From NCBI RefSeq assembly GCF_013139515.1, contig NZ_WTAR01000015.1:1-63619 (forward strand): DNA of 63,619 nt, in the 5' to 3' direction. Below are positions 46,464 through 56,391 of the stretch, one piece after another. Every line of letters starts with the position of its first letter. Positions within the stretch are counted from its first letter, which is position 1. The notes beneath the pieces are model-generated. The model worked only from the letters and a program-made list of their open reading frames with translations, did no database searches and had not been told where the DNA came from. Both the position numbers and the translations under genes were made by a program. Origin of the DNA: Lutibacter sp. Its GTDB lineage: Bacteria > Bacteroidota > Bacteroidia > Flavobacteriales > Flavobacteriaceae.

Positions 46464-48959
46464 ATGGCTAAAAATTTAGTAATAGTAGAGTCCCCAGCAA
46501 AAGCAAAAACAATTGAAAAATTTTTAGGAAAAGATTTTCAAGTTGAATCTAGTTTTGGGCACATTGCAGATTTACCGTCAAAGGAAATTGGGATTGATGT
46601 TGAGGGTAATTTTATGCCAAAATATGTTGTTGCAACTGATAAAAAAGCAATAGTAAAAAAATTAAAAGATTTAGCAAAAAAAGCAGAGACTGTTTGGTTA
46701 GCATCGGATGAGGATCGTGAAGGAGAAGCTATTGCTTGGCATTTATTTGAGCAATTAAAATTAAAAGATATAGACACCAAACGTATTGTTTTTCACGAAA
46801 TTACAAAGAAAGCAATTTTAAAAGCTGTTGAAAATCCAAGAAGTATAGATTACAATTTGGTAAATGCACAACAAGCAAGAAGAGTTTTAGATAGGTTAGT
46901 TGGTTATGAATTATCACCAGTGCTTTGGCGTAAAATTAAAGGTGGTTTATCAGCGGGTAGAGTTCAATCTGTAGCAGTTCGTTTAATTGTTGAAAGAGAA
47001 CGAGAAATTAGTAGTTTTAAACCTGTTGCATCATATAAAGTAGTTGCTGAATTTTTAACTGAAGAAGGGAAGAAATTTAAAGCTTCCTTGCCAAAAAATT
47101 TCGAGACAAAAGAGGATGCAGAATCATTTTTAAACTCTTGTATTGCAGCCGACTTTAAAGTTGCAGATCTTCAGAAAAAACCAGCAAAAAAATCTCCGGC
47201 AGCACCATTTACAACATCAACTTTACAGCAAGAAGCTTCAAGAAAGCTATATTTTCCGGTTGCAAAAACTATGATGATTGCACAACGTTTGTATGAAGCA
47301 GGTTTAATAACCTATATGAGAACAGATAGTGTAAACCTTTCAGAAGATGCAAAAACAAATGCTCAAGAAGAAATAACAGCATCTTTTGGTGAAGCATATA
47401 GCAAGCCAAGAAATTTTAGTACAAAATCTAAAGGAGCTCAAGAAGCTCACGAAGCAATTAGACCTACAAATATGAGTACACAATCTGTTTCGGTAGATTA
47501 TGATCAAGATAGATTGTACGATTTAATTTGGAAAAGAACAATAGCTTCTCAAATGAGTGATGCTCAGTTAGAACGTACCAATGTTAAAATTACAAATAAT
47601 AATAACACCAAAGTTTTAACGGCAAATGGTGAAATGATAAAGTTTGATGGTTTCTTAAAAGTGTATTTAGAAGGAACTGATTTAGAAGATGAAGAACAAG
47701 AAGGAATGCTTCCTAATATGGTTACAGGTGAAACTTTAACTAATGAATATGTTACTGCAACAGAACGTTATACAAAAGCTCCATATCGTTACACAGAAGC
47801 ATCTTTAGTAAAAAGATTAGAAGAGTTAGGTATTGGACGTCCATCAACATATGCACCAACAATTTCTACAATTCAACGTAGAGAATATGTTGAAAAAGGA
47901 ACTATTGAAGGTGTTGATAGAAGTTACACTCAGCTAAAATTAGCAAGCCAAAAAGTAACTTTAAAAAGTTTATCAGAAAAAGTAGGCTCAGATAAAGGGA
48001 AGTTAACACCTACTGATATTGGAAATATTGTAAACGACTTTTTAGTAGAAAATTTCTCAAATATTTTAGACTTTGGTTTTACTGCAAAAGTAGAATCTGA
48101 ATTTGATGAAATAGCTGAAGGTAAAGCAGATTGGATTGAGAGAATAAAAGAATTTTATAATAATTTTCATCCAATTGTTGAAGATGTTGCAGCAAACGCT
48201 GAGCGTGCAAAAGGAGAACGCTTATTAGGGATAGATCCTGAAAGTGGTAAAAATGTATATGCCCGTTTAGGAAGATTTGGAGCAATGGTTCAAATTGGAG
48301 AAGCCACTGATGAAGAAAAACCAAAATTTGCTAGCTTGCAAGGTACTCAAACTTTAACTTCAATTACCTATGAAGAGGCAATGGATTTATTTAAATTACC
48401 TAAAACAATTGGTGGTTATGAAGATGTTGAAGTAATAGTTGCAAACGGTCGTTTTGGTCCATATATTAAATACGATACCATGTTTATTTCAATTCCTAGA
48501 GATGAAAATCCAATGTCAATTGATATTAATAGAGCAATAGAATTAATTCAAGAAAAGCAGGCGGCTGATGCGCCTATTGCAGAGCACGATGGTTTACCTG
48601 TTCAAAAAGGAGTTGGACGTTTTGGACCATTTTTAAAGTGGAATGGAATATTTATTAATGTGAACAAAAAATATGATTTTGATAACTTGTCAAAAGAAAA
48701 TATTGTTGAATTAATTGAAGATAAAAAGCGAAAAGAAATAGAAAAAGTACTTCATAATTGGGAAGAAGAAGGGATTAGAGTTGAAAAAGCACGTTGGGGT
48801 AGGTCAAATATTTTAAAAGGAAAATTAAAGATTGAATTGCCAAAAACTGTTGATGCTACAAAATTGACTTTAGAAGAGGTAAAAGATATTATTGAAAAAA
48901 AATCACCAAAAAAGAAAGCTGCTAAAAAAACAACAAAGCGCAAAACACCCAAAAAATAA
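46464..48959 (+). CDS. topA: DNA topoisomerase I
   Basis: Type IA topoisomerase that relaxes negative supercoils. 831 residues: TOPRIM domain at the N-terminus with DEDREGE (82-88), catalytic core with YMRTDSV (284-290, active-site Tyr284) and GIGRPSTYAPTI, then C-terminal repeats of the LGRFGAMVQIG / NGRFGPYIKY / VGRFGPFLKW type in place of zinc fingers, and a strongly basic Lys-rich tail (KKSPKKKAAKKTTKRK). This layout is the Bacteroidota form. The following arginase-like gene is 52 bp downstream. Confidence 0.97.
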   Translation: MAKNLVIVESPAKAKTIEKFLGKDFQVESSFGHIADLPSKEIGIDVEGNFMPKYVVATDKKAIVKKLKDLAKKAETVWLASDEDREGEAIAWHLFEQLKLKDIDTKRIVFHEITKKAILKAVENPRSIDYNLVNAQQARRVLDRLVGYELSPVLWRKIKGGLSAGRVQSVAVRLIVEREREISSFKPVASYKVVAEFLTEEGKKFKASLPKNFETKEDAESFLNSCIAADFKVADLQKKPAKKSPAAPFTTSTLQQEASRKLYFPVAKTMMIAQRLYEAGLITYMRTDSVNLSEDAKTNAQEEITASFGEAYSKPRNFSTKSKGAQEAHEAIRPTNMSTQSVSVDYDQDRLYDLIWKRTIASQMSDAQLERTNVKITNNNNTKVLTANGEMIKFDGFLKVYLEGTDLEDEEQEGMLPNMVTGETLTNEYVTATERYTKAPYRYTEASLVKRLEELGIGRPSTYAPTISTIQRREYVEKGTIEGVDRSYTQLKLASQKVTLKSLSEKVGSDKGKLTPTDIGNIVNDFLVENFSNILDFGFTAKVESEFDEIAEGKADWIERIKEFYNNFHPIVEDVAANAERAKGERLLGIDPESGKNVYARLGRFGAMVQIGEATDEEKPKFASLQGTQTLTSITYEEAMDLFKLPKTIGGYEDVEVIVANGRFGPYIKYDTMFISIPRDENPMSIDINRAIELIQEKQAADAPIAEHDGLPVQKGVGRFGPFLKWNGIFINVNKKYDFDNLSKENIVELIEDKKRKEIEKVLHNWEEEGIRVEKARWGRSNILKGKLKIELPKTVDATKLTLEEVKDIIEKKSPKKKAAKKTTKRKTPKK

Positions 48960-49011
48960 AAAATTTAAGTATATTGCCATATAAATAGAAAAAGATAAGA
49001 ACCCCTAATTA

Positions 49012-50172
49012 ATGAATTTCGAATATCTTAATCCTGTTGATGATGCTTTAGTAGCTTATGCTAAAATGCAGCCTAATCAAACTTTTGGTCAATGTATCGA
49101 AATTTATACTACGCAACATGATTTTCCAGATTTAAGCAATAAAAAAATAGCAATAGTTGGTGTTGAAGAGGGGCGAGCTTCAGTTGGAAACAATGAAACA
49201 GGTGCTGATTTAGATCAAATTAGAAAAGAATTATACAAATTATATCTTGGTAATTGGCCAGTTAGTCTTGTTGATTTAGGGAATATTAAGCAAGGAAATA
49301 CTATTGAAGATACTTATTTTGCTTTAGGGAATTTATTATCTGAACTCATAAAAAATAAAATTATACCTATTATTATTGGTGGAGGTCAAGATTTGACTTA
49401 TGCAAATTATAGAGCATATGATACACTTGAACAAACAGTAAATATAGTAGCTGTTGATAATAAATTTGATTTAGGTTCCATTGATGATGAATTAACATCG
49501 CAATCCTTTTTAAGTAAAGTAGTGATGAATCAACCAAATAATTTATTTAACTATAGCAATATTGGTTATCAAACCTATTATAACTCCCAAGAAGAGATAG
49601 ACTTGTTAGATAGTTTATTTTTTGATACATATAGGTTGGGAGAAGTTTCAAACTCATTACAACTTGTAGAACCTCTTATGAGAGATGCTGATATTGTAAG
49701 TGTAGATATATCAGCTATTAAAAATGCAGATGCTCCAGCAAATAGAAATGCAACACCTAACGGGTTTACAGGTGCTGAAATTTGTGCAATTTCTAGATAT
49801 GCTGGAATTAGTGATAAAGTGACTTCGTTTGGAATTTATGAGTACAATGCACAGTTTGATTCAAAAACGCAAACAGCACAATTAATTTCACAAATGATAT
49901 GGTATTTTATTGAAGGTGTTAATTATAGAGCAAAAGATTATCCGTTTGGATTAAAAGATAACTATCAAAAATATATTGTTCCAATAGAAGATCAAGTATT
50001 AAATTTTCATAAAAGTAATAAAAGTGGACGTTGGTGGATGGAAATTAATTTAAATGAAAATAATAAATTTAAGAGACATGCGTTAATACCATGTACTTAT
50101 CAAGATTATATAAGTGCTACAAATCAGGAAATTCCTGATAGGTGGTTAAAAACACTAAAAAAATTAGTGTAA
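49012..50172 (+). CDS. Arginase-fold protein with degenerate metal site (formimidoylglutamase-like)
   Basis: 386 residues with a ureohydrolase core. The three metal motifs can be aligned but are altered: GGGQD at 123-127 (normally GGGHD), DNKFD at 149-153 (normally DAHxD) and SVDISAIKNADAP at 230-242 (normally SxDxDxxDP). Both His ligands and one Asp are therefore lost (Q126, K151, S233), and Mn-dependent hydrolysis is unlikely. A C-terminal extension (about 320-386) with RWWMEINLNE and CTYQDYISA is not part of classical arginase. It is conserved next to the gliding genes in many Flavobacteriaceae, from memory. A structural, binding or regulatory role is inferred; it may be read through from topA. 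Confidence 0.8.
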   Translation: MNFEYLNPVDDALVAYAKMQPNQTFGQCIEIYTTQHDFPDLSNKKIAIVGVEEGRASVGNNETGADLDQIRKELYKLYLGNWPVSLVDLGNIKQGNTIEDTYFALGNLLSELIKNKIIPIIIGGGQDLTYANYRAYDTLEQTVNIVAVDNKFDLGSIDDELTSQSFLSKVVMNQPNNLFNYSNIGYQTYYNSQEEIDLLDSLFFDTYRLGEVSNSLQLVEPLMRDADIVSVDISAIKNADAPANRNATPNGFTGAEICAISRYAGISDKVTSFGIYEYNAQFDSKTQTAQLISQMIWYFIEGVNYRAKDYPFGLKDNYQKYIVPIEDQVLNFHKSNKSGRWWMEINLNENNKFKRHALIPCTYQDYISATNQEIPDRWLKTLKKLV

Positions 50173-50234
50173 AAAAAGTGTATTTGTATATAATAAAATG
50201 CATTTTTTTTTGTTAAAGGGGAGGAAAGAAAATA

Positions 50235-50265
50235 TTGTTTTTTAAAATAATTAGTAATAGGTTTG
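50235..50265 (+). promoter_or_regulatory. gldKLMN promoter
   Basis: TTG (50235-50237), 20-nt spacer, TAGGTTTG (50258-50265). The predicted start of transcription is about 50271, which suggests that the second Met (50290) of gldK is the true start. Confidence 0.65.
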
Positions 50266-50274
50266 CCTAAATAG

Positions 50275-51648
50275 ATGAAGAAAATTATTATGAAGAAAAT
50301 ATCATTGTATATTTTATTAGCTTTATTAGCATATAGTTGTGGTTCTAATGACCAAGGTGAGTTAGTAGGGAGAAGATCTCAAAGTGAATGGCATTCAAAA
50401 CAGCCATTAGGTATGGTTTTAATACCAGGAGGTTCTTTCACTATGGGTAAAGAAGATGAAGATGTTGCAGGATCATTAACTACACCAACAAGAACAGTTA
50501 CCGTTAGACCATATTATATGGATGAAACCGAAATTACAAACGCTGAATATAAAGAGTTTGTGTTTTGGGTAAGAGATTCACTTGTAAGAACCAAGTTAGC
50601 AATTTTATCAGAATTAATGTCTGATGAAACAAATATAATACTACCAGATTATCAATTTTCAACTCCAGATACATCTAGAATGACACCATATCAAAAGTAT
50701 ATGTTAAATAACTATGGTAGTTTAGGTGATGTAAACTCACCTTTGCAAGGAAGATCATTAAATTGGGAGGAAGATTTAATTTGGGATACAAGCGAATTTC
50801 CTGATGAGTACTACTCAGAAGTAATGGATACCATGTACTTACCAATTGAAAACAGTTTAGACGGTAAAAGAATTTTAGATACAAAAAAATTAAAATTCAA
50901 ATATTCTTGGTTAGATAGAGAATTAGCAGCAAAAACAAACGGAAGCAGAAAAGATTTTATTAAAAGTGAAATAGTTGAAGTATATCCTGATACAACTGTT
51001 TGGGTTAAAGATTTTAATTATTCATATAACGACCCAATGCATCAAGATTATTTTCACCACCAAGCTTATGATGATTATCCAGTAGTTGGAGTAACTTGGA
51101 GTCAAGCAAAAGCATTTTGTAATTGGAGAACAAAAAAGAAAAACGATTTTTTACAATCAAAAAAGAACCCTAGTTCAGTACCCTATTTTAGATTGGCAAC
51201 TGAAGCAGAATGGGAATATGCAGCTCGTGGAGGTCTTAATTTTGCAACGTATCCTTGGGGTGGCCCATACACAACTAGTGATAGAGGATGTTTTTTAGCA
51301 AATTTTAAACCTAGCAGAGGAGATTATGCCGTTGATGGAGCTTTGTATACTATGGAAGCTAAATCATACAATGCAAATGATTATGGATTGTACAATATGG
51401 CAGGAAACGTATCAGAATGGACAAATACAGCCTATAGTGAAGCATCATATTATATTGGATCTACAATGAACCCCAACGTAGAAATAAACAAAAATCATAG
51501 AAAAATAATTAGAGGAGGCTCTTGGAAAGATGTATCATACTTTTTACAAGTAAGCACACGTGATTATGAGTATTCAGATTCAGCGAGAAGCTATATTGGT
51601 TTCAGAACTGTTCAAGATTTTTTAGGAACCAATATTAATGGAAATTAA
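50275..51648 (+). CDS. gldK: Gliding motility / type IX secretion lipoprotein GldK
   Basis: 457 residues from the first Met; the Met at 50290 is also possible and fits the promoter better. Lipoprotein signal peptide with lipobox AYSC. The rest is a formylglycine-generating-enzyme-like (sulfatase-modifying factor) fold without its enzymatic role: MVLIPGGSFTMG, ETEITNAEYKEFV, LATEAEWEYAARGG, NMAGNVSEWTNTA and IIRGGSWKD...IGFRTV. GldK forms the periplasmic ring of the T9SS with GldN under the outer membrane. First gene of gldKLMN. Confidence 0.97.
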   Translation: MKKIIMKKISLYILLALLAYSCGSNDQGELVGRRSQSEWHSKQPLGMVLIPGGSFTMGKEDEDVAGSLTTPTRTVTVRPYYMDETEITNAEYKEFVFWVRDSLVRTKLAILSELMSDETNIILPDYQFSTPDTSRMTPYQKYMLNNYGSLGDVNSPLQGRSLNWEEDLIWDTSEFPDEYYSEVMDTMYLPIENSLDGKRILDTKKLKFKYSWLDRELAAKTNGSRKDFIKSEIVEVYPDTTVWVKDFNYSYNDPMHQDYFHHQAYDDYPVVGVTWSQAKAFCNWRTKKKNDFLQSKKNPSSVPYFRLATEAEWEYAARGGLNFATYPWGGPYTTSDRGCFLANFKPSRGDYAVDGALYTMEAKSYNANDYGLYNMAGNVSEWTNTAYSEASYYIGSTMNPNVEINKNHRKIIRGGSWKDVSYFLQVSTRDYEYSDSARSYIGFRTVQDFLGTNINGN

Positions 51649-51679
51649 AAGAAACTAACCCTACTTAAAAATTATTATT

Positions 51680-52327
51680 ATGGCAAAAAAGAATTCAGTA
51701 AAAAAAATGTTTAACATGGCTTATGGCCTAGGTGCATCAGTAGTTATTATTGGAGCTCTTTTTAAATTAACACATTTTCATATAGGTTTTTTAACAGGTA
51801 GTGTTATGTTAACAATAGGTTTAGTGACAGAGGCACTTATTTTTGCTATTTCTGCATTTGAACCAGTTGAAGAAGATTTAGATTGGTCTTTGGTATATCC
51901 TGAATTAATGGGAGGTAATTTGCGTGATAAAGATAGAGCTGAAGCAAGGGAAGCTCAAAGTTTACTTTCACAAAAATTAGACACTATGTTAAAAGATGCA
52001 AAATTAGATGCAGATTTAATGACTAGTTTAGGAGACAGTATTCTTAACTTTAAAGGTGCTGCTGAAAATATTGCTCCTGCAGTAGATTCAATTGCAGCAA
52101 CAAATAGCTATACAGAACAGTTATCTAAAGCAGCTACTCAAATGGAATCTTTAAATAGTTTGTACCAAGTACAATTGGAAAATTCAACAAGACAAGCTGA
52201 AATTAATGATCAGGTTGCTGAAAATACTCAAAAACTACAAGAGCAAATGGAATCGCTTGCAACTAACCTTTCTTCATTAAATGGAGTTTATGGTGGTATG
52301 TTATCAGCAATGTCAAATAAAAACTAG
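51680..52327 (+). CDS. gldL: Gliding motility protein GldL, T9SS motor inner-membrane subunit
   Basis: 215 residues with two membrane helices (about 14-32 and 37-59) and a cytoplasmic helical tail. The second helix keeps Glu51, corresponding to the conserved membrane glutamate of GldL needed for proton-driven rotation. GldL5-GldM2 is the motor powering type IX secretion and gliding. It follows gldK by 31 bp. Confidence 0.97.
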   Translation: MAKKNSVKKMFNMAYGLGASVVIIGALFKLTHFHIGFLTGSVMLTIGLVTEALIFAISAFEPVEEDLDWSLVYPELMGGNLRDKDRAEAREAQSLLSQKLDTMLKDAKLDADLMTSLGDSILNFKGAAENIAPAVDSIAATNSYTEQLSKAATQMESLNSLYQVQLENSTRQAEINDQVAENTQKLQEQMESLATNLSSLNGVYGGMLSAMSNKN

Positions 52328-52373
52328 TTAGTTAATTATTTAACTTTAATTATGAACCAAAAAACTAATTAGT

Positions 52374-53924
52374 ATGGCCTCAGGTAAACTATCAGCAAGG
52401 CAGAAAATGATTAACTTGATGTATTTAATTTTTATTGCAATGTTAGCAATGAATATGTCTAAGGAAGTGCTTTCTGCGTTTGGATATATGAATGAAAAGT
52501 TAGTAGATAATAATGCTACTGCAACAGTTAAAAATGATGCTACACTTGCCAACCTAGCAACAAAAGCAACTGATCAAAAAGATAAATATGAATCGCGTTA
52601 TTTAATAGCTAAAAAGGTTGATGAATTATCTAAAGAATTTAATGATTATTTAGAAACTAAAAAGACGTTTTTTCTTTCAGAAAAAGAAAACCCGAAGGAA
52701 TATGAAGCAATGGATCAATCTCAATTGGTTGATCAAGATTTTTTCTTAGGTGATAAATATGCAAAAGGAGGACAAGAATTTTTAGATAGAATTATTGGGT
52801 ATAGAACTGCAATATCAGATTTAATTGAAAAAAACGACACATTAGTCTCATTAGTACTTGTGCCTTCAATTAAAGCACGATTTGACACTTCAGACCAAAA
52901 AACACAAGATGGTATGCAACGATGGTTAAATAATAGATATGAAGGTTTTCCTTTAATTTCTACAATTACCAATTTAACTTCTATGCAAACCGATATTAAA
53001 ACCACACAATCTGAAATATTTGGTAGTTTATTAGGCGGCCAATTAGAAAGTGATGCAGGTATTGGAGCAAACACATATAAGACAATTTTAATTCCAGACA
53101 AACCAGCTTTTTTTAGTGGTGAGAATTTTAAAGGAAAAATTGTTTTGGGACGTTATGATGCTTCTTTAAAACCAGACCAAGTAATAGTTAATAACAAAGA
53201 AATTAATACACTTGAAAATGGAGGTGCTGTATTAAATTTTCCAGCTGGTGCAGTTGGTGAACGTGAAGTAAAAGGGAAATTTGTTTTTATTCAAGATGGA
53301 AAACCTGTTGAGATTGAAATTGATAGTAAATATATAGTTATTGCCAAACCAAATAGTGCGGTTATTTCAGCTGATAAAATGAATGTTGTGTATAGAGGTG
53401 TACCAAACCCTATGACAATTTCAATTCCCGGAATACCTGATAATTTAGTTACTGCAACAGCCGTTGGTTTACAAAAAGTAAGTGGTGTAGGTAAATATAT
53501 TATGACTCCAGGTTCAGGAAAAGAAGTAACCATTAAAGTTACTGGAAAAATGGCTAGTGGAGAATTGATTAGTACTTCTCAAAATTTTAGAATTAAAGGT
53601 ATTCCTTCGCCAAGTGGAAGTATAAGAAAACAAACAGGCTATGTTAAAATGCCAAAGTCAAGTTTAGAAAAGTCAACGGTTAATGCAATATTACTTGATT
53701 TCGATTTTGATTTAGTATTAAAAACATCTGGGTTTACGTTGAAAGTGCCAGGTCAAGGAGCAGTTGTGGTTAGAGGTAATAAGATGAATGCTCAAGCTAA
53801 AAAAGCAATTGCAAAAGCTAAAAGAGGTGATGTTGTAACAATATTTGCTATAAAATCTGCGTTAGTTGGGAATACTACTTATAAAATTAAAGAAGCTTCA
53901 GCAGTTAGTATAGAAATACAATAA
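52374..53924 (+). CDS. gldM: Gliding motility protein GldM, T9SS motor periplasmic shaft
   Basis: 516 residues: short cytoplasmic N-terminus (SGKLSARQKMINLMYL), one membrane helix (about 14-32) and four periplasmic domains, the last starting about 420 (GIPSPSGSIRKQTGYVKMPKSS, in parts). It spans the periplasm from GldL to the GldK/GldN ring. The N-terminal sequence is nearly invariant in the family. Confidence 0.97.
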   Translation: MASGKLSARQKMINLMYLIFIAMLAMNMSKEVLSAFGYMNEKLVDNNATATVKNDATLANLATKATDQKDKYESRYLIAKKVDELSKEFNDYLETKKTFFLSEKENPKEYEAMDQSQLVDQDFFLGDKYAKGGQEFLDRIIGYRTAISDLIEKNDTLVSLVLVPSIKARFDTSDQKTQDGMQRWLNNRYEGFPLISTITNLTSMQTDIKTTQSEIFGSLLGGQLESDAGIGANTYKTILIPDKPAFFSGENFKGKIVLGRYDASLKPDQVIVNNKEINTLENGGAVLNFPAGAVGEREVKGKFVFIQDGKPVEIEIDSKYIVIAKPNSAVISADKMNVVYRGVPNPMTISIPGIPDNLVTATAVGLQKVSGVGKYIMTPGSGKEVTIKVTGKMASGELISTSQNFRIKGIPSPSGSIRKQTGYVKMPKSSLEKSTVNAILLDFDFDLVLKTSGFTLKVPGQGAVVVRGNKMNAQAKKAIAKAKRGDVVTIFAIKSALVGNTTYKIKEASAVSIEIQ

Positions 53925-53936
53925 AATAAAATTTAA

Positions 53937-54839
53937 ATGATGAATAAGAGAAATATTGGATTTTTTATTTTGGCATTTATGGCGTATAGTTTTACATACG
54001 CACAGTCAAACTTATTGAATGTAAAAAAACCTTCTAATATTGGTGAGAAAACAGCTGAACAATTAGCTATAGATAACGATGAACCATTAGAATACGGCTA
54101 TATTGATGATAGAGATATTTTATGGTCTAAAGTTGTTTGGGAATATATAGATTTAAATGAGCGAATTAATTTACCAATGTATTACCCAGTTGATACTACA
54201 AATGTTTCTGGAAATAGACGTTCATTATTTGATACTTTGTTAAGGGGTATTAAAAGTGATATAATTACAGAAGTTTATGATGACTCTTATTTTACTGCTA
54301 AAATGACAAAAGCAGAAATAAATAGTAAACTTTATAGAATTGATACTACTGAAGCTGGTATTGACGAACTGAATGAGGGAAGTACGAATATTGAAGAATA
54401 CATAGATAAAATTAACTTAACATCCCAAGATATTCAAGGGTTTAAAATTAAAGGTCTTTGGTATTTTGATAAACGTCAAGGTGAATTAAAATATCGTTTA
54501 TTAGCTTTAGCTCCAGTTGCTCCTGATGTGCAAACTATGGGAAGAGAAGATATGGATATTTCTGAACAATTAGCGTTGTTTTGGGTTTGGTTTCCTGATG
54601 CTAGGCAAACACTTCATGAAATGAAAGTTTTTAACGATAAAAATGCGGCCTACCCAATATCTTTTGATCATCTTTTAAATGCAAGAAGATTTAATTCTAT
54701 TATTTTTAGAGAAGAAAATATTTATGGAAATAGAGATGTTGCACATTATGTAAAAGGAAATGCATTATTTCAAGTTTTAGAATCTAATAAAATTAAAGAT
54801 GAAATTAGAAATAAAGAATTAGATATGTGGAATTATTAA
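53937..54839 (+). CDS. gldN: Gliding motility protein GldN, T9SS ring subunit
   Basis: 300 residues with a Sec signal peptide (ends SFTYAQ, about 23). RDILWSKVVWEYIDLNERINLPMYYP (in parts) and the C-terminal WVWFPDARQTLHEMKVFN stretch are family signatures. It forms the periplasmic ring with GldK. The start has two adjacent Met codons, 12 bp after gldM. Last gene of gldKLMN; a hairpin terminator follows. Confidence 0.97.
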   Translation: MMNKRNIGFFILAFMAYSFTYAQSNLLNVKKPSNIGEKTAEQLAIDNDEPLEYGYIDDRDILWSKVVWEYIDLNERINLPMYYPVDTTNVSGNRRSLFDTLLRGIKSDIITEVYDDSYFTAKMTKAEINSKLYRIDTTEAGIDELNEGSTNIEEYIDKINLTSQDIQGFKIKGLWYFDKRQGELKYRLLALAPVAPDVQTMGREDMDISEQLALFWVWFPDARQTLHEMKVFNDKNAAYPISFDHLLNARRFNSIIFREENIYGNRDVAHYVKGNALFQVLESNKIKDEIRNKELDMWNY

Positions 54840-54856
54840 ATTTTGCACATAAAATC

Positions 54857-54896
54857 AAAAACAAAAACTCTTGCTTATAGCAGGAGTTTTTGTTTT
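54857..54896 (+). terminator. Terminator of gldKLMN
   Basis: Stem AAAACAAAAACTCTTGC/GCAGGAGTTTTTGTTTT with one wobble around a TTATA loop. Confidence 0.8.
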
Positions 54897-54914
54897 ATAC
54901 TTTAAATTTGTTGT

Positions 54915-55955
54915 ATGCAGGTAGATTATTTAATTGTTGGTTTAGGGTTAGCTGGTCTAGCTTTTTCAAAGGAACTTGAAAAAAATAATAAATCATTCAT
55001 AGTTTTTGAAGATCATTCTCAAAATTCATCAATTGTTGCTGGAGGAATGTACAATCCGGTAATTTTAAAGCGTTTTACACCTGTTTGGAACGCTATTGAA
55101 CAATTAGAAATAGCATTGCCGTTTTATGCTGAATTAGAAAAACAATTCAATAAAAAGTACAATTACCCAATTGATATTTATAGAGTGTTTAAATCTGTTC
55201 AAGAGCAAAATAACTGGTTTATAGCGAGTGATAAACCATTATTAGCAAACTATATGATTCCTCAATTAATAAATAATAAATATGAAGGAGTTTTAGCCAA
55301 TTTTGGTTTTGGAAAATTAACCAATACAGGTAGAATTGATACAAGAATTTTACTTGAAAATTATCGAAATTATTTAAATAATAAGGATTTAATTAAGAAT
55401 GAAAGTTTTAATTATTCCCAATTATTAATCAATAAAAATGATGTTGAATATAAAAATGTAAAAGCTTCAAAAATTGTTTTTTGTGAAGGATTTGGATTGG
55501 TTAAAAATCCGTTTTTTAATTATTTGCCAATGCAAGAAGCAAAAGGCGAGTTAATAACAATACATGCGCCAAATTTAAATGTAGATTTTTTAATTAAAGC
55601 AGCAGTTTTTGTACTTCCGTTAGGTGATAATTATTATAAAGTAGGGGCTACTTTTAATTGGAAAGATAAAACAACACATCCTTCAGCAGAAGGAAGACAA
55701 GAATTAGAGTCTAAATTAGAATCATTTATAACTGTTCCTTATAAAATTGTGGAACAAACAGCTGGAATTAGACCTACTGTAAAGGATAGAAGACCACTTG
55801 TGGGTAAACATCCAACACATACAAATTTAGCTGTTTTAAATGGTTTAGGAACTCGTGGTGTTATGATTGCTCCAATCGCAGCAAAAGTACTTTACAATAA
55901 TTTAGAAAATGATAAAGCTTTAGATAAAGAAATTTCTATTGCTCGTTTTAAGTAG
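54915..55955 (+). CDS. FAD-dependent oxidoreductase, D-amino-acid-oxidase type
   Basis: 346 residues. The FAD-binding GLGLAG (9-14) begins at once, which fixes the start at this ATG; GGMYNPVILKRFTPVW follows. The C-terminal end of the DAO fold has QTAGIRPTVKDRRPLVG and NGLGTRGVMIAP, which bind the flavin. The substrate is unknown; glycine/D-amino-acid oxidases and MnmC C-domains are the nearest relatives. It directly follows gldKLMN in the same direction but after a terminator. The 3' end overlaps the convergent DUF983 gene by 8 bp. Confidence 0.85.
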   Translation: MQVDYLIVGLGLAGLAFSKELEKNNKSFIVFEDHSQNSSIVAGGMYNPVILKRFTPVWNAIEQLEIALPFYAELEKQFNKKYNYPIDIYRVFKSVQEQNNWFIASDKPLLANYMIPQLINNKYEGVLANFGFGKLTNTGRIDTRILLENYRNYLNNKDLIKNESFNYSQLLINKNDVEYKNVKASKIVFCEGFGLVKNPFFNYLPMQEAKGELITIHAPNLNVDFLIKAAVFVLPLGDNYYKVGATFNWKDKTTHPSAEGRQELESKLESFITVPYKIVEQTAGIRPTVKDRRPLVGKHPTHTNLAVLNGLGTRGVMIAPIAAKVLYNNLENDKALDKEISIARFK

Positions 55956-56340
55956 TTTCTTTTGAATTAGTAGTATAAGAAACAAATATATTGATCCAAG
56001 TAATACGAGATAAGCGTATTGAAATTGGAGCAGTTAAAATTAAAACAGCAACAATAGGAATAAAGCTTTCTAATAAGCTTAATTTAAATACCAAGGCTGA
56101 AATAATAAATGTGACAATTGAAAACCCAACGGTAAGTGTGTAGTTTACGTACATAGAACCATAAAAAAATGAAGGCTCCATCATATACTTAAAACCGCAT
56201 TTAGGGCAGTTATCATGCATTTTAAATGCTTTATGGAGTTTAAAAATATTCTTTTCAACCATAAAATCACCTTCATGACATTTTGGGCATTTATTAAATA
56301 AAATGCTATATAGTTTTGATCCTTTTTTTATAATTTTCAT
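55948..56340 (-). CDS. DUF983-family membrane protein with two zinc-type Cys pairs
   Basis: 130 residues. The N-terminal ~55 residues contain CPKCHEG (about 18-24) and NCPKCGF (about 44-50), two CPxC knuckles that would bind one zinc; two membrane helices follow (about 66-86 and 90-110). This is the DUF983 layout, also found near cytochrome oxidase genes in other bacteria. Function unknown. It is transcribed from a symmetric divergent promoter region shared with the ABC-F gene. Confidence 0.85.
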   Translation of the reverse strand: MKIIKKGSKLYSILFNKCPKCHEGDFMVEKNIFKLHKAFKMHDNCPKCGFKYMMEPSFFYGSMYVNYTLTVGFSIVTFIISALVFKLSLLESFIPIVAVLILTAPISIRLSRITWINIFVSYTTNSKETT

Positions 56341-56391
56341 TAAATTTAATTCGAAGACTCTTTTTTATTAAAATAAAAAACTTTAATTCAG

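Noticed and set aside
50205..50216. AAAATGCATTTT followed by T run as terminator of the arginase-like gene
   Set aside because: The palindrome leaves no room for a loop and has only two GC pairs; a stable hairpin is unlikely.
52733..53101. Minus-strand open frame of 122 codons inside gldM
   Set aside because: Antisense to the well-conserved gldM; no promoter, no recognisable domain.
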